Positions 35,566-44,008 of a DNA stretch of 64,000 nt are shown here, one piece after another (within the stretch, counting starts at the first letter, position 1; every line of letters starts with the position of its first letter). The position numbers and the translations under genes were made by a program. The notes below the pieces were generated by a model that saw nothing but the letters and a program-made list of their open reading frames with translations, was not told the DNA's origin and made no database searches. The DNA comes from Paludibacteraceae bacterium (GTDB taxonomy: Bacteria; Bacteroidota; Bacteroidia; Bacteroidales; Paludibacteraceae): NCBI GenBank assembly GCA_024405895.1, contig JAKSNW010000008.1:1-64000 (forward strand), given 5' to 3'.

Positions 35566-35638
35566 TCGGGCCACCGTGTCCGAGTGGTTCGATCAATAAG
35601 AGTAAAAGATAATAATTAAATATTGCCCTATTTTAGGG
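35566..35638 (+). promoter_or_regulatory. Structured rpsN-rpsH gap with tRNA-Ser-like D-arm
   Basis: The stretch around 35574-35588 (CGTGTCCGAGTGGTT) matches the start and D-arm of tRNA-Ser, and CCAC (35571-35574) can pair with GTGG (35584-35587). A second short hairpin CCCT/AGGG lies at 35628-35637. No anticodon or T-arm follows, so it is not a tRNA gene; it may be an S8-type leader or a tRNA remnant. Confidence 0.35.
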
Positions 35639-35651
35639 GTTGATTTATTTT

Positions 35652-36053
35652 ATGACAGATCCAATAGCAGATTATTTGACAAGACTGAGGAACGCTATCG
35701 CTGCAAACCACAGAGTGGTAGAGGTTCCTGCGTCTAATCTCAAAAAAGAAATTACCAAAGTTCTTTTTGAGAAAGGATATATCCTCAACTACAAATTCGT
35801 TGAGGAAGAGAACAATCCTCAAGGTACTATCAAAATTGCCTTGAAATACGATCCAGTCAACAAAGTGAATGCAATCAAGAAACTCATCCGTGTTTCAACT
35901 CCAGGTTTGCGCCGCTATGTTGGTTATCGTGAAATGCCACGCGTTTTGAACGGTCTCGGCATCGTTGTCCTCTCAACATCTAAAGGTGTTATGACAGACA
36001 AAGAGGCTAAAGTTCAAAAGATCGGTGGCGAAGTATTGTGTTTCATCTATTAA
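35652..36053 (+). CDS. rpsH: 30S ribosomal protein S8
   Basis: A 133-residue central-domain assembly protein. I start it at MTDPIADYLTRLRNAI (35652), the universal S8 N-terminus, rather than the in-frame ATG 12 bp upstream. LRRYVGYREMPRVLNGLGIVVLSTSKGVMTDKEA is the conserved C-terminal half. In Escherichia coli S8 is the spc repressor; the structured gap just upstream could be its target here. Confidence 0.97.
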   Translation: MTDPIADYLTRLRNAIAANHRVVEVPASNLKKEITKVLFEKGYILNYKFVEEENNPQGTIKIALKYDPVNKVNAIKKLIRVSTPGLRRYVGYREMPRVLNGLGIVVLSTSKGVMTDKEAKVQKIGGEVLCFIY

Positions 36054-36069
36054 TGGGAGGTAGAGAATT

Positions 36070-36621
36070 ATGTCAAGAATAGGAAAATTGCCAGTTCAAC
36101 TCCCAGCAGGTGTTACTGTATCAGTTAAAGATGGTGTCGTAACAGTGAAAGGCCCAAAAGGCGAACTCACCCAGAAAATCGATCCATCAATCGAAATGAA
36201 AGAAGAGGCAGGTATCCTCTCATTCACCCGTACCAACGAAGAGCGTCAGACCCGTGCTAACCATGGTCTCTACCGCACCCTCGTCAACAACATGGTAATC
36301 GGTGTGAGCGAAGGTTACAAGAAGACTCTTGAATTGGTAGGTGTAGGCTACCGTGCAAATGCAACAGGCCAAGTGCTTGAGCTTGCTCTCGGTTACACCC
36401 ACACAATTTATATCAAGTTGGCTCCAGAAATCAAAGTTACTACTGTATCAGAGCGTAACCAGAATCCTCTCATTATCCTGGAGAGCTGCGACAAACAACT
36501 GCTCGGCCAAGTATGCGCAAAATTGCGTTCAATGCGTAAACCTGAACCTTACAAAGGCAAGGGTGTTAAATTCCAGGGTGAAGTTATTCGTAAGAAAGCT
36601 GGTAAAACTGCTGCTAAATAA
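36070..36621 (+). CDS. rplF: 50S ribosomal protein L6
   Basis: A 183-residue protein near the sarcin-ricin loop. [37 protein letters not shown] and the closing [13 protein letters not shown] are diagnostic for the two L6 domains. 18 bp before rplR. Confidence 0.98.
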   Translation: MSRIGKLPVQLPAGVTVSVKDGVVTVKGPKGELTQKIDPSIEMKEEAGILSFTRTNEERQTRANHGLYRTLVNNMVIGVSEGYKKTLELVGVGYRANATGQVLELALGYTHTIYIKLAPEIKVTTVSERNQNPLIILESCDKQLLGQVCAKLRSMRKPEPYKGKGVKFQGEVIRKKAGKTAAK

Positions 36622-36638
36622 GTTTAATTGAGAAGATT

Positions 36639-36983
36639 ATGAATAAGATTTTGAAAAGAAGAATCAGGGTTAAAGCTCATATACGTCGTCGTGTTTTCGG
36701 AACTTCAGAAAGACCACGTTTGACCGTATTCCGTAGTAACGCCCAAATATATGCCCAAGTAGTAGACGACCGCCTCGGCAAGACATTGGCTTCAGCTTCA
36801 TCATTGTCAATCAAAGACAAGATGCCAAAAAGCGAAAAAGCAGCTAAAGTAGGCGAGATGTTGGCTCAAAAGGCTAAAGAAGCCGGTATCACAGCCGTTG
36901 TTTTCGATCGTAATGGCTACCTCTATCACGGTAGAGTAAAAGAGCTCGCCGATGCAGCTCGCAAAGGTGGACTTGATTTTTAA
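36639..36983 (+). CDS. rplR: 50S ribosomal protein L18
   Basis: A 114-residue 5S rRNA-binding protein with the arginine-rich N-terminus ([29 protein letters not shown]) and [28 protein letters not shown] at the end. Normal for the family. Confidence 0.98.
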   Translation: MNKILKRRIRVKAHIRRRVFGTSERPRLTVFRSNAQIYAQVVDDRLGKTLASASSLSIKDKMPKSEKAAKVGEMLAQKAKEAGITAVVFDRNGYLYHGRVKELADAARKGGLDF

Positions 36984-37001
36984 TTTTTTATTTAGTTCAT
37001 T

Positions 37002-37514
37002 ATGGCAGACAATAAAATCAAATATTCAAACGACCTCGAGTTGGAAGAGCGCTTGGTTGCAGTCAACCGCGTTGTTAAAGTAACCAAAGGTGGTCGTGCA
37101 TTCACATTCGCAGCCATCGTAGTTGTCGGCAACGGCGACGGCGTTGTAGGCTACGGCTTGGGTAAAGCTGGTGAGGTTCAAGCTGCTATCAACAAAGGCG
37201 TTGAAGCTGCTAAGAAAAACCTCATCAAGGTACCTATTTACAAAGGAACTATCCCTCACGAACAGGCAATGCGTTTCGGCGGCGCCAACGTAATCATCAA
37301 ACCTGCTGCTCACGGTACTGGTGTTAAGGCTGGTGGTGCTATGCGTGCCGTATTCGAAAGTGTTGGTATCACCGACGTGCTTGCTAAATCAAAGGGCTCT
37401 TCAAACCCTCACAACTTGGTTAAGGCTACATTCAAAGCCCTCGGCCAAATGCGCAACGTTTACATGGTTGCTCAGAACAGAGGTGTTTCTGTAGACAAAG
37501 TGTTCAATGGTTAA
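37002..37514 (+). CDS. rpsE: 30S ribosomal protein S5
   Basis: A 170-residue fidelity protein with dsRNA-binding and S5-C domains. [30 protein letters not shown] is the spectinomycin-loop region, and [34 protein letters not shown] the conserved second half. Followed by the short rpmD gene. Confidence 0.98.
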   Translation: MADNKIKYSNDLELEERLVAVNRVVKVTKGGRAFTFAAIVVVGNGDGVVGYGLGKAGEVQAAINKGVEAAKKNLIKVPIYKGTIPHEQAMRFGGANVIIKPAAHGTGVKAGGAMRAVFESVGITDVLAKSKGSSNPHNLVKATFKALGQMRNVYMVAQNRGVSVDKVFNG

Positions 37515-37532
37515 TCCTTAATCGTTAATAAA

Positions 37533-37709
37533 ATGGCTAAGATTAGAATACAGCAAGTAAAAAGCCGTATCGACTGCACAAAATTGCAGAAACGCACTTT
37601 GGATGCGCTCGGTTTGCACAAAACAAATGCTATTGTTGAGCATGAAGACAATGCCTCAATCCGTGGTATGGTCGATGCCATCAAGCATATGGTTAAAATT
37701 TTAGACTAA
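37533..37709 (+). CDS. rpmD: 50S ribosomal protein L30
   Basis: A 58-residue gene that fits exactly between rpsE and rplO. Translation begins MAKIRIQQVKSRIDC and continues with KRTLDALGLHKTNAIVEH and IKHMVKILD, the L30 ferredoxin-like fold signature. It is the expected gene at this position in the spc order. Start ATG 18 bases after the rpsE stop. Confidence 0.97.
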   Translation: MAKIRIQQVKSRIDCTKLQKRTLDALGLHKTNAIVEHEDNASIRGMVDAIKHMVKILD

Positions 37710-37760
37710 TACCTTGACTGGTGTTCAAGGCAGAATGTAAAATTCAATAAGTAAACTGTT

Positions 37761-38213
37761 ATGAATATTCATGATATTAAACCAGCCGCTGGTTCAAACA
37801 AAGCTAACAAGCGTTTAGGCCGTGGTGTTGCTTCTGGTAAAGGTGGTACCTCTACCCGTGGTCACAAAGGTGCTAAATCACGTTCTGGCTATTCCAGAAA
37901 GATTGGCTTCGAAGGCGGTCAAATGCCTTTGCAACGTCGCTTGCCTAAGTTTGGTTTCACTCCGCTCAACAAGGTAGAATACAAAGCTATCAACTTGTGC
38001 ACACTCGAAACCATCGCTACAGAATCTAACGTTACCAACATCACACTTGACGTACTTCGTGCTGCAGGTCTCGTTGGTAAAAACCAACTTGTGAAAGTTC
38101 TTGCACAAGGCGAACTTAAGACAAAAATTGAAGTTGAGGCACATGCATTCTCTAAGGCAGCTGAAACCGCTATTACTGCTGTCGGTGGAGTTGCTAAAAT
38201 CGTAGAGAAATAA
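37761..38213 (+). CDS. rplO: 50S ribosomal protein L15
   Basis: A 150-residue protein with the glycine- and lysine-rich N-terminus (GSNKANKRLGRGVASGKGGTSTRGHKGAKSRSG) that threads into 23S rRNA. Its stop TAA overlaps the ATG of secY by one base (TAATG), so SecY translation is coupled to L15. Confidence 0.98.
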   Translation: MNIHDIKPAAGSNKANKRLGRGVASGKGGTSTRGHKGAKSRSGYSRKIGFEGGQMPLQRRLPKFGFTPLNKVEYKAINLCTLETIATESNVTNITLDVLRAAGLVGKNQLVKVLAQGELKTKIEVEAHAFSKAAETAITAVGGVAKIVEK

Positions 38214-39583
38214 TGAATATTGTATCTTCCATAAAAAAATGGTGGAATAACTCGACAATCCACAATATTTTTGCCATCGAGGAACTCAAGCAAAAAGTTC
38301 TCATCACTTTGCTCTTCATCCTCATCTATCGTTTTGGCTCATTTATTGTGTTGCCGGGTATAGATACAGACGCTCTCTCCGGACTTCGTGAACAAACCAG
38401 CGGAGGCTTGATGTCTCTGCTGGATATGTTCTCGGGTGGCGCTTTCTCTAATGCTTCCATCTTCGCGCTTGGCATCATGCCATATATCTCTGCTTCTATC
38501 GTTGTTCAACTCTTGACATTGGCAATCCCATACTTCCAGAGAATGCAACGTGACGGCGAGAATGGAACACGCCGCTTGAACCAAGTGACACGTGTACTTA
38601 CCGTGTTCATCCTCTTGCTCCAAGGCCCAGCTTACCTCACCAACGTGATGTATCAAATGCGTCAAGTAGGTGCTGCTGTTCCTGCAGGCTTCTGGTTCAG
38701 CTTCTCCAGCACAATCATCCTTTGTGCAGGATCAATGTTCGTAATGTGGCTTGGTGAACGTATGACCGACAAAGGCATTGGCAACGGTATCTCCATGTTG
38801 ATCATGATTGGTATCATTGCCCGTCTTCCTAACGCCTTCACTCAGGAATTCATAATGAGAATGAATGAAAACGGCGGTGGCGGTCTCGTTTTCCTCTTGG
38901 CAGAAGTAGTTGTACTGCTCTTCATTGTAGCAGCCAGCATCGCTCTTGTTCAAGCTACCCGTAAAATTCCTATTCAATACGCAAGACGCATCGTCGGCAA
39001 TCGCCAGATGGGTGGCGTGAGAGAATATCTCCCACTCAAGGTCAATGCCGCTGGTGTAATGCCTATCATCTTTGCTCAGGCAATCATGATGATTCCTATC
39101 GTTCTCGTTGGTTTCAACTCAGAGAACGTCAGCGGTGCCATGAGAGCCTTTATGGATAACACAGGCATCTGGTACAACCTCGTGTTCGCATTCCTTATCA
39201 TCGTGTTCACATATTTCTATACTGCAATCACAGTTAACCCAACAATGATTGCTGAACACATGAAAGCAAACAACGGTTTCATTCCTGGCGTTAAACCTGG
39301 CAAAGCAAGTATTGAGTACATCGACACTATCATGTCAAGAATCGTTCTTCCTGGTTCTATCTTCCTCGCAATTGTCGCAATCCTCCCAGCAGTCGCTTCA
39401 AAATTCGGCGTTACTCGTGAGTTTGCACAATTCTACGGCGGAACCTCTTTGTTGATTCTTGTAGGTGTAATTTTGGATACTCTCCAACAAATAGAAACTC
39501 ATCTCAATATGCATCATTATGATGGTGTACTGAAATCCGGTGGCCGCATCAAAGGTCGCATGGGCTCAGTTGCAGCATACTAA
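38213..39583 (+). CDS. secY: Protein translocase subunit SecY
   Basis: A 456-residue inner-membrane channel with ten helices, the core of the Sec translocon needed for all signal-peptide proteins in this window. FGSFIVLPGID, SALGIMPYISASIV-type plug and helix 2 segment, LTVFILLLQGPAYL, and IQYARRIVGNRQMGG in the cytoplasmic loop used by SecA and the ribosome are recognisable. Start overlaps rplO by one base; map follows after 18 bp. Confidence 0.98.
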   Translation: MNIVSSIKKWWNNSTIHNIFAIEELKQKVLITLLFILIYRFGSFIVLPGIDTDALSGLREQTSGGLMSLLDMFSGGAFSNASIFALGIMPYISASIVVQLLTLAIPYFQRMQRDGENGTRRLNQVTRVLTVFILLLQGPAYLTNVMYQMRQVGAAVPAGFWFSFSSTIILCAGSMFVMWLGERMTDKGIGNGISMLIMIGIIARLPNAFTQEFIMRMNENGGGGLVFLLAEVVVLLFIVAASIALVQATRKIPIQYARRIVGNRQMGGVREYLPLKVNAAGVMPIIFAQAIMMIPIVLVGFNSENVSGAMRAFMDNTGIWYNLVFAFLIIVFTYFYTAITVNPTMIAEHMKANNGFIPGVKPGKASIEYIDTIMSRIVLPGSIFLAIVAILPAVASKFGVTREFAQFYGGTSLLILVGVILDTLQQIETHLNMHHYDGVLKSGGRIKGRMGSVAAY

Positions 39584-39601
39584 TGAATCTTTATCTGAAA
39601 T

Positions 39602-40378
39602 ATGATATACTTGAAGACAGATGAAGAAGTAGAACTCCTTCGCGAGAGCAGCCTAATCGTAAGCCGCACATTGGCTGAAATGGCAAAAATCATCAAACCA
39701 GGAGTAACTACGGCTTATTTGGATAAAGTAGCAGAAGAATTTATGCGGGATAACGGCGCTATTCCTTCTTGTAAGGGATACTGCGGTTACCCCGCTACTT
39801 TGTGCACTTCTGTCAACGACCAAGTAGTTCACGGAATCCCTTCAGACAAAGTTGTACTTAAAGAAGGCGATATCATCTCAGTTGACACTTGCGCCGAAAA
39901 AAACGGTTTCGTCGGCGATTCAGCCTATACATTCTGTGTTGGTGAGGTTGCTCCTGAAATTAAAAAACTTCTTGAAGTGACAAAGGAATCTCTTTTCCTC
40001 GGAATCGAACAGGCAGTAGTCGGAAAGCGTATCGGTGATATCGGTAATGCCGTTCAGACTCATTGCGAACGCGCCGGCTACGGTGTAGTTCGTGAAATGA
40101 TCGGTCACGGCATCGGACGCGATATGCATGAAGACCCTGAAGTGCCAAACTACGGAAGCCGTGGTCGCGGTCCTTTGCTCCGTAACGGTATGACCATCTG
40201 CATTGAGCCGATGATTACACTTGGACGCAAGGAACTGATTTTCGAACGCGATGGCTGGACAACACGTACAGTTGATGGAAAATGTGCAGCTCATTTTGAG
40301 CATGCCGTTTGCATCCGCCAAGGTAAGGCCGACATATTGTCAGATTTCAGTATCATTGAGAAAGAATTAAAATATTGA
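39602..40378 (+). CDS. map: Type I methionine aminopeptidase
   Basis: A 258-residue cytosolic enzyme that removes initiator methionine. The pita-bread metal ligands are all visible: two Asp in [16 protein letters not shown], His in [16 protein letters not shown], Glu in CIEPMI and Glu in AHFEHAVCI. Its position after secY and one base before infA is the standard Bacteroidota order. Confidence 0.97.
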   Translation: MIYLKTDEEVELLRESSLIVSRTLAEMAKIIKPGVTTAYLDKVAEEFMRDNGAIPSCKGYCGYPATLCTSVNDQVVHGIPSDKVVLKEGDIISVDTCAEKNGFVGDSAYTFCVGEVAPEIKKLLEVTKESLFLGIEQAVVGKRIGDIGNAVQTHCERAGYGVVREMIGHGIGRDMHEDPEVPNYGSRGRGPLLRNGMTICIEPMITLGRKELIFERDGWTTRTVDGKCAAHFEHAVCIRQGKADILSDFSIIEKELKY

Positions 40379-40379
40379 T

Positions 40380-40598
40380 ATGGCTAAACAAGCAGCTATT
40401 GAGATAGACGGCACCATCATCGAGGCATTGTCAAACGCAATGTTTCGTGTTGAGTTGTCAAACGGACACCAGATTATTGCTCATATCTCAGGTAAGATGA
40501 GAATGCACTACATCCGCATCCTTCCTGGCGATAAAGTGAGAGTCGAAATGTCACCATACGACTTAACCAAAGGTCGCATCTCTTTCCGCTACAAATAA
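40380..40598 (+). CDS. infA: Translation initiation factor IF-1
   Basis: A 72-residue OB-fold protein that binds the 30S A site during initiation. [36 protein letters not shown] and [24 protein letters not shown] are characteristic. A 232-bp gap containing a second promoter follows. Confidence 0.98.
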   Translation: MAKQAAIEIDGTIIEALSNAMFRVELSNGHQIIAHISGKMRMHYIRILPGDKVRVEMSPYDLTKGRISFRYK

Positions 40599-40742
40599 AT
40601 AACTTTAGGATCACTTTTGCTCGGAAACGAAGAAAAACTGACTTTTTCAGAACCTTGTTCACGAGCGAAATCTTTGAGAAAAGAATTTAAGTGATTGAAA
40701 ACCTATAGGTTATTTTGATTTTTTGGAATAGAGAAATAGTTG

Positions 40743-40750
40743 TACCTTTG
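40743..40750 (+). promoter_or_regulatory. Internal promoter of the alpha block
   Basis: TACCTTTG (40743-40750) upstream of rpmJ. Nearby TTG triplets are at 40715 and 40723, with spacers of 25 and 17 bases, so the -33 half is imperfect. It would give the rpmJ-rplQ genes separate transcription. Confidence 0.55.
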
Positions 40751-40754
40751 TGCT

Positions 40755-40778
40755 CCTTTTGCGTCCTTACGTAAAAGG
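40755..40778 (+). promoter_or_regulatory. Hairpin at the predicted 5' end of the alpha mRNA
   Basis: CCTTTT-g-CGT (40755-40764) pairs with ACG-t-AAAAGG (40769-40778). It starts where transcription from the -7 box at 40743-40750 should begin, so the mRNA would open with a stem. It may protect the RNA or bind S4 or another regulator. Confidence 0.4.
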
Positions 40779-40830
40779 AAAAACTGCATTCACAAAGAAT
40801 CAAAATATTAGCTTACAAAAAGTCAAGGCT

Positions 40831-40947
40831 ATGAAAGTAAGAACCTCTGTAAAAAGACGCAATGACGACTGCAAAATTGTACGTCGTAAAGGTCGTCTGT
40901 ATGTAATTAACAAGAAAAACCCAAAGATGAAACTTCGTCAAGGGTAA
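40831..40947 (+). CDS. rpmJ: 50S ribosomal protein L36 (zinc-free form)
   Basis: A 38-residue protein starting [19 protein letters not shown]. The canonical zinc ligands (three Cys and a His) are mostly replaced: only one Cys is left and the tail reads [12 protein letters not shown]. The frame extends upstream to 40750, but that start falls in the -7 element, so 40831 is correct. Confidence 0.96.
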   Translation: MKVRTSVKRRNDDCKIVRRKGRLYVINKKNPKMKLRQG

Positions 40948-40965
40948 TTTATTAAACAAACAGTT

Positions 40966-41346
40966 ATGGCAATAAGAATTGTAGGAGTAGATTTACCCCA
41001 AAACAAAATCGGGGAAGTTGGATTGACTTATATCTACGGAATAGGTCGCAGTAGTGCAAGAAAAATCTTGGCTGAAGCTGGCGTAGATCCTGCTATCAAA
41101 GTTCAAGATTGGACTGACGATCAAGCTGCTAAGATTCGTGAAGTAATTGGTGCCAACTACAAAGTAGAAGGTGAATTACGCTCAGAAATCCAATTGAACA
41201 TCAAACGTTTGATGGATATCGGTTGCTACCGTGGTGTTCGTCACCGTCTCGGTCTGCCTGTAAACGGCCAGAAGACAAAGAACAACGCCCGTACACGTAA
41301 AGGTAAGAAGAAAACCGTTGCAAACAAGAAGAAAGCAACCAAGTAA
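40966..41346 (+). CDS. rpsM: 30S ribosomal protein S13
   Basis: A 126-residue head protein making bridge B1 with L5. [34 protein letters not shown] at the start, [30 protein letters not shown] near the end, and a lysine-rich tail contacting P-site tRNA. Alpha-block order. Confidence 0.98.
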   Translation: MAIRIVGVDLPQNKIGEVGLTYIYGIGRSSARKILAEAGVDPAIKVQDWTDDQAAKIREVIGANYKVEGELRSEIQLNIKRLMDIGCYRGVRHRLGLPVNGQKTKNNARTRKGKKKTVANKKKATK

Positions 41347-41370
41347 TTAACCTCGTAAAATAATCAGAAC

Positions 41371-41760
41371 ATGGCTAAAAAAGTAGTAGCAACCAAGAAG
41401 AAAGTTGTGAAAGTGGACGGCGTTGGACAACTGCATGTTCATTCTTCATTCAATAATATTATTGTGTCCATTGCCAATGGTGAAGGTCAGGTTATCTCTT
41501 GGTCATCAGCTGGTAAAATGGGTTTCCGTGGTTCAAAAAAGAATACTCCATACGCTGCTCAGATGGCAGCTCAAGATTGCGGTAAAGTTGCTTTTGACAT
41601 GGGCTTGAGAAAAGTGAAAGCTTATGTAAAAGGTCCAGGTAACGGACGTGAGTCTGCTATCCGTACCGTACACGGTTTGGGTATCGAAGTGGTAGAAATC
41701 ATTGATGTTACACCACTGCCACACAACGGATGTCGCCCAGCTAAACGTAGAAGAGTATAA
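41371..41760 (+). CDS. rpsK: 30S ribosomal protein S11
   Basis: A 129-residue platform protein. [46 protein letters not shown] and the C-terminal [17 protein letters not shown] are diagnostic. N-terminus is short and lysine-rich. Confidence 0.98.
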   Translation: MAKKVVATKKKVVKVDGVGQLHVHSSFNNIIVSIANGEGQVISWSSAGKMGFRGSKKNTPYAAQMAAQDCGKVAFDMGLRKVKAYVKGPGNGRESAIRTVHGLGIEVVEIIDVTPLPHNGCRPAKRRRV

Positions 41761-41783
41761 TCAACATTAAAAAGTAAAACACA

Positions 41784-42389
41784 ATGGCAAGATATACAGG
41801 CCCTACCTCAAGAATCTCCCGTAAATTCGGTGAACCAATTTTTGGTAACGAGGGTACAAAAAAGATGACTGTTCCTCCAGGACAACACGGCAACAACCGT
41901 CGCCGCAAAGTTTCTGAGTATGGAACTCAATTGAAAGAGAAACAAAAAGCTAAATATACCTATGGCGTGTTGGAGAAACAATTCCACAACATGTTTAAAA
42001 AAGCTCAGGCTAAAAAAGGTATTACCGGTGAAATCCTGATCCAAATGCTTGAGTGCCGTTTGGACAACATCGTATATCGCTTGGGTATGGGTACAACACG
42101 TGCTGCTGCACGTCAGCTCGTTTCTCACAAACACATCCTTGTTAACGGCGAAGTTGTAAATATCCCTTCATACGCAGTAAAACAAGGTGACGTTATCTCA
42201 ATCCGTGAGAAAGACAAATCTATGCAAGTTATCGCTGATGCATTGAGCGGTTTCAATCATAGCAAATACCCATGGTTGGAATGGAATGAGGCTGAGAAAT
42301 CAGGTAAATTCCTTCATGTTCCAGAGCGTGAGGCTATTCCAGAAAATATCAAAGAACAATTAATCGTAGAGTTGTATTCTAAAGCTTAA
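41784..42389 (+). CDS. rpsD: 30S ribosomal protein S4
   Basis: A 201-residue primary 16S binder with an S4 RNA-binding domain ([39 protein letters not shown]). The N-terminus [21 protein letters not shown] lacks the zinc-binding Cys cluster found in some species. In Escherichia coli S4 represses the alpha operon, so the 5' hairpin upstream of rpmJ is a candidate target. Confidence 0.98.
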   Translation: MARYTGPTSRISRKFGEPIFGNEGTKKMTVPPGQHGNNRRRKVSEYGTQLKEKQKAKYTYGVLEKQFHNMFKKAQAKKGITGEILIQMLECRLDNIVYRLGMGTTRAAARQLVSHKHILVNGEVVNIPSYAVKQGDVISIREKDKSMQVIADALSGFNHSKYPWLEWNEAEKSGKFLHVPEREAIPENIKEQLIVELYSKA

Positions 42390-42393
42390 TAAC

Positions 42394-43389
42394 ATGGCGA
42401 TATTAGCATTTCAAAAACCAGAAAAGGTTGTAATGGTAGAGTCTACCGACAAATTCGGCAGATTTGAATTTCGTCCGTTGGAACCTGGATTCGGTACTAC
42501 TATTGGTAATGCTTTGCGTCGCATCTTGTTGTCTTCGCTTGAAGGTTATGCAATCACAAGTCTGAAAATTTCAGGTGTTGATCATGAATTTGATACAATT
42601 CCTGGTGTTATCGACGACGTGACAAGCATCATCCTCAACTTGAAACAAGTGCGTCTGAAGAGAGTAGTAGATGGCGAAGCCGACAAAGAAAAGATTGTTT
42701 TGACCGTAGCTAATCAAACGGAACTCAAAGCAGAAGATTTGAACAAATCTCTCAATGTTTTTGAGGTGCTTAATCCTGAATTGGTTATCTGCAGAATGGA
42801 TGAGACTGCAAACTTCACAATGGAACTTACTATTGAGAAGGGTCGTGGTTACCTTCCAGCAGACGAAAACAAGGATGTGCCACCCGAAATTGGTATTATA
42901 GCTATTGATGCCATCTTTACTCCAATTCGCAATGTTAAATACGCTGTTGAACCTTTCCGCGTTGAACAACGTACTGACTATGACCAGTTGATTCTTGAAA
43001 TCTCAACTGATGGTTCAATCCATCCAAAAACTGCGCTCAAAGAAGCTGCTAAGATTTTGATTCAACACTTCGCTCTCTTCACAGACGAAGGCATTCAGAT
43101 TGAAACAAACAACTCAGCTATGGAGCCTGATTTGGATGAGTCACAATTGAAACTCCGTCAGATCTTGAAGAAGAAACTTGTTGAGTTGAACCTTTCAGTT
43201 CGTGCTCTCAACTGCTTGAAGACAGCTGAAGTTGAAACTGTAGGCGAACTTTGCGAATTCCAAAAGAGTGAACTGATGAAGTTCAGAAACTTTGGTAAGA
43301 AATCACTCAACGAACTTGAGGACATCCTCAAGGATCTTGGACTTGATTTCGGAATGGATTTATCAATGTACAAATTAGACAAGGACTAA
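42394..43389 (+). CDS. rpoA: RNA polymerase subunit alpha
   Basis: A 331-residue subunit. The N-terminal dimerisation domain includes [35 protein letters not shown], and the C-terminal domain includes [49 protein letters not shown], the part that binds UP elements and activators. Standard position between rpsD and rplQ. Confidence 0.98.
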   Translation: MAILAFQKPEKVVMVESTDKFGRFEFRPLEPGFGTTIGNALRRILLSSLEGYAITSLKISGVDHEFDTIPGVIDDVTSIILNLKQVRLKRVVDGEADKEKIVLTVANQTELKAEDLNKSLNVFEVLNPELVICRMDETANFTMELTIEKGRGYLPADENKDVPPEIGIIAIDAIFTPIRNVKYAVEPFRVEQRTDYDQLILEISTDGSIHPKTALKEAAKILIQHFALFTDEGIQIETNNSAMEPDLDESQLKLRQILKKKLVELNLSVRALNCLKTAEVETVGELCEFQKSELMKFRNFGKKSLNELEDILKDLGLDFGMDLSMYKLDKD

Positions 43390-43395
43390 AAAACA

Positions 43396-43839
43396 ATGAG
43401 ACATAATTGCGCAATTAATCACTTAGGTCGTACGTCTTCACACCGTCATGCTTTGCTGAAGAACTTGGCTTGCTCTCTCATTGAGCACAAACGCATCAAC
43501 ACAACAACAGCAAAAGCAAAGGCTTTGAAGCGTTACGTTGAACCTTTGATTACAAAATCAAAAGAGAATACCACTGCAAACCGTCGTTTGGTTTTCAGCT
43601 ACCTCCAAAACAAGAGAGCTGTTACTGAATTGTTCCAAGTGGTTGCACCAAAAATCGCTAACCGTCCAGGTGGTTACACTCGTATCCTTCACACTGGCTT
43701 CCGTCTTGGTGACGCTGCTGAGATGTGTATGATGGAGTTGGTTGATTTCGGTACACAGGCAGAAACTGCTGCAACAGAAGTTAAAGCAGAGAAAAAGACT
43801 CGCCGTGGTGGTAAGAAAAAAGCTGAAACAGCTGAGTAA
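43396..43839 (+). CDS. rplQ: 50S ribosomal protein L17
   Basis: A 147-residue protein at the tunnel exit. [51 protein letters not shown] is canonical; the Lys/Glu-rich C-terminal tail beyond residue 120 is a Bacteroidota extension. Last gene of the superoperon, followed directly by a terminator. Confidence 0.97.
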   Translation: MRHNCAINHLGRTSSHRHALLKNLACSLIEHKRINTTTAKAKALKRYVEPLITKSKENTTANRRLVFSYLQNKRAVTELFQVVAPKIANRPGGYTRILHTGFRLGDAAEMCMMELVDFGTQAETAATEVKAEKKTRRGGKKKAETAE

Positions 43840-43860
43840 TTTTCTTACTTCATTATATAA

Positions 43861-43891
43861 AAAGGTCGTTCTGAAAAGAACGGCCTTTTTT
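43861..43891 (+). terminator. Terminator of the ribosomal superoperon
   Basis: A 12-bp stem (AAAGGTCGTTCT with AGAACGGCCTTT, one G:T) and a run of T. It lies 21 bases after the rplQ stop. Confidence 0.85.
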
Positions 43892-43950
43892 GTTGCTATA
43901 AGGCAATTATGGTTTGTGGTTGATTATTCGGATATTTAAGGCAACCTAAA

Positions 43951-43986
43951 GAAAAAAGCAGAACCTTTGTGTAAAGGTTCTGCTTT
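43951..43986 (-). terminator. Terminator of recJ
   Basis: A perfect 14-bp stem (43955-43968 with 43973-43986, loop of four) followed on the minus strand by TTTTTTC. It lies just past the recJ stop at 44009. Confidence 0.85.
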
Positions 43987-44008
43987 GTATGATAAGGTTG
44001 TGTGTGAA

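Noticed and set aside
35566..35600. A tRNA-Ser gene in the rpsN-rpsH gap
   Set aside because: Only the D-arm-like part is present; acceptor, anticodon and T stems are missing.
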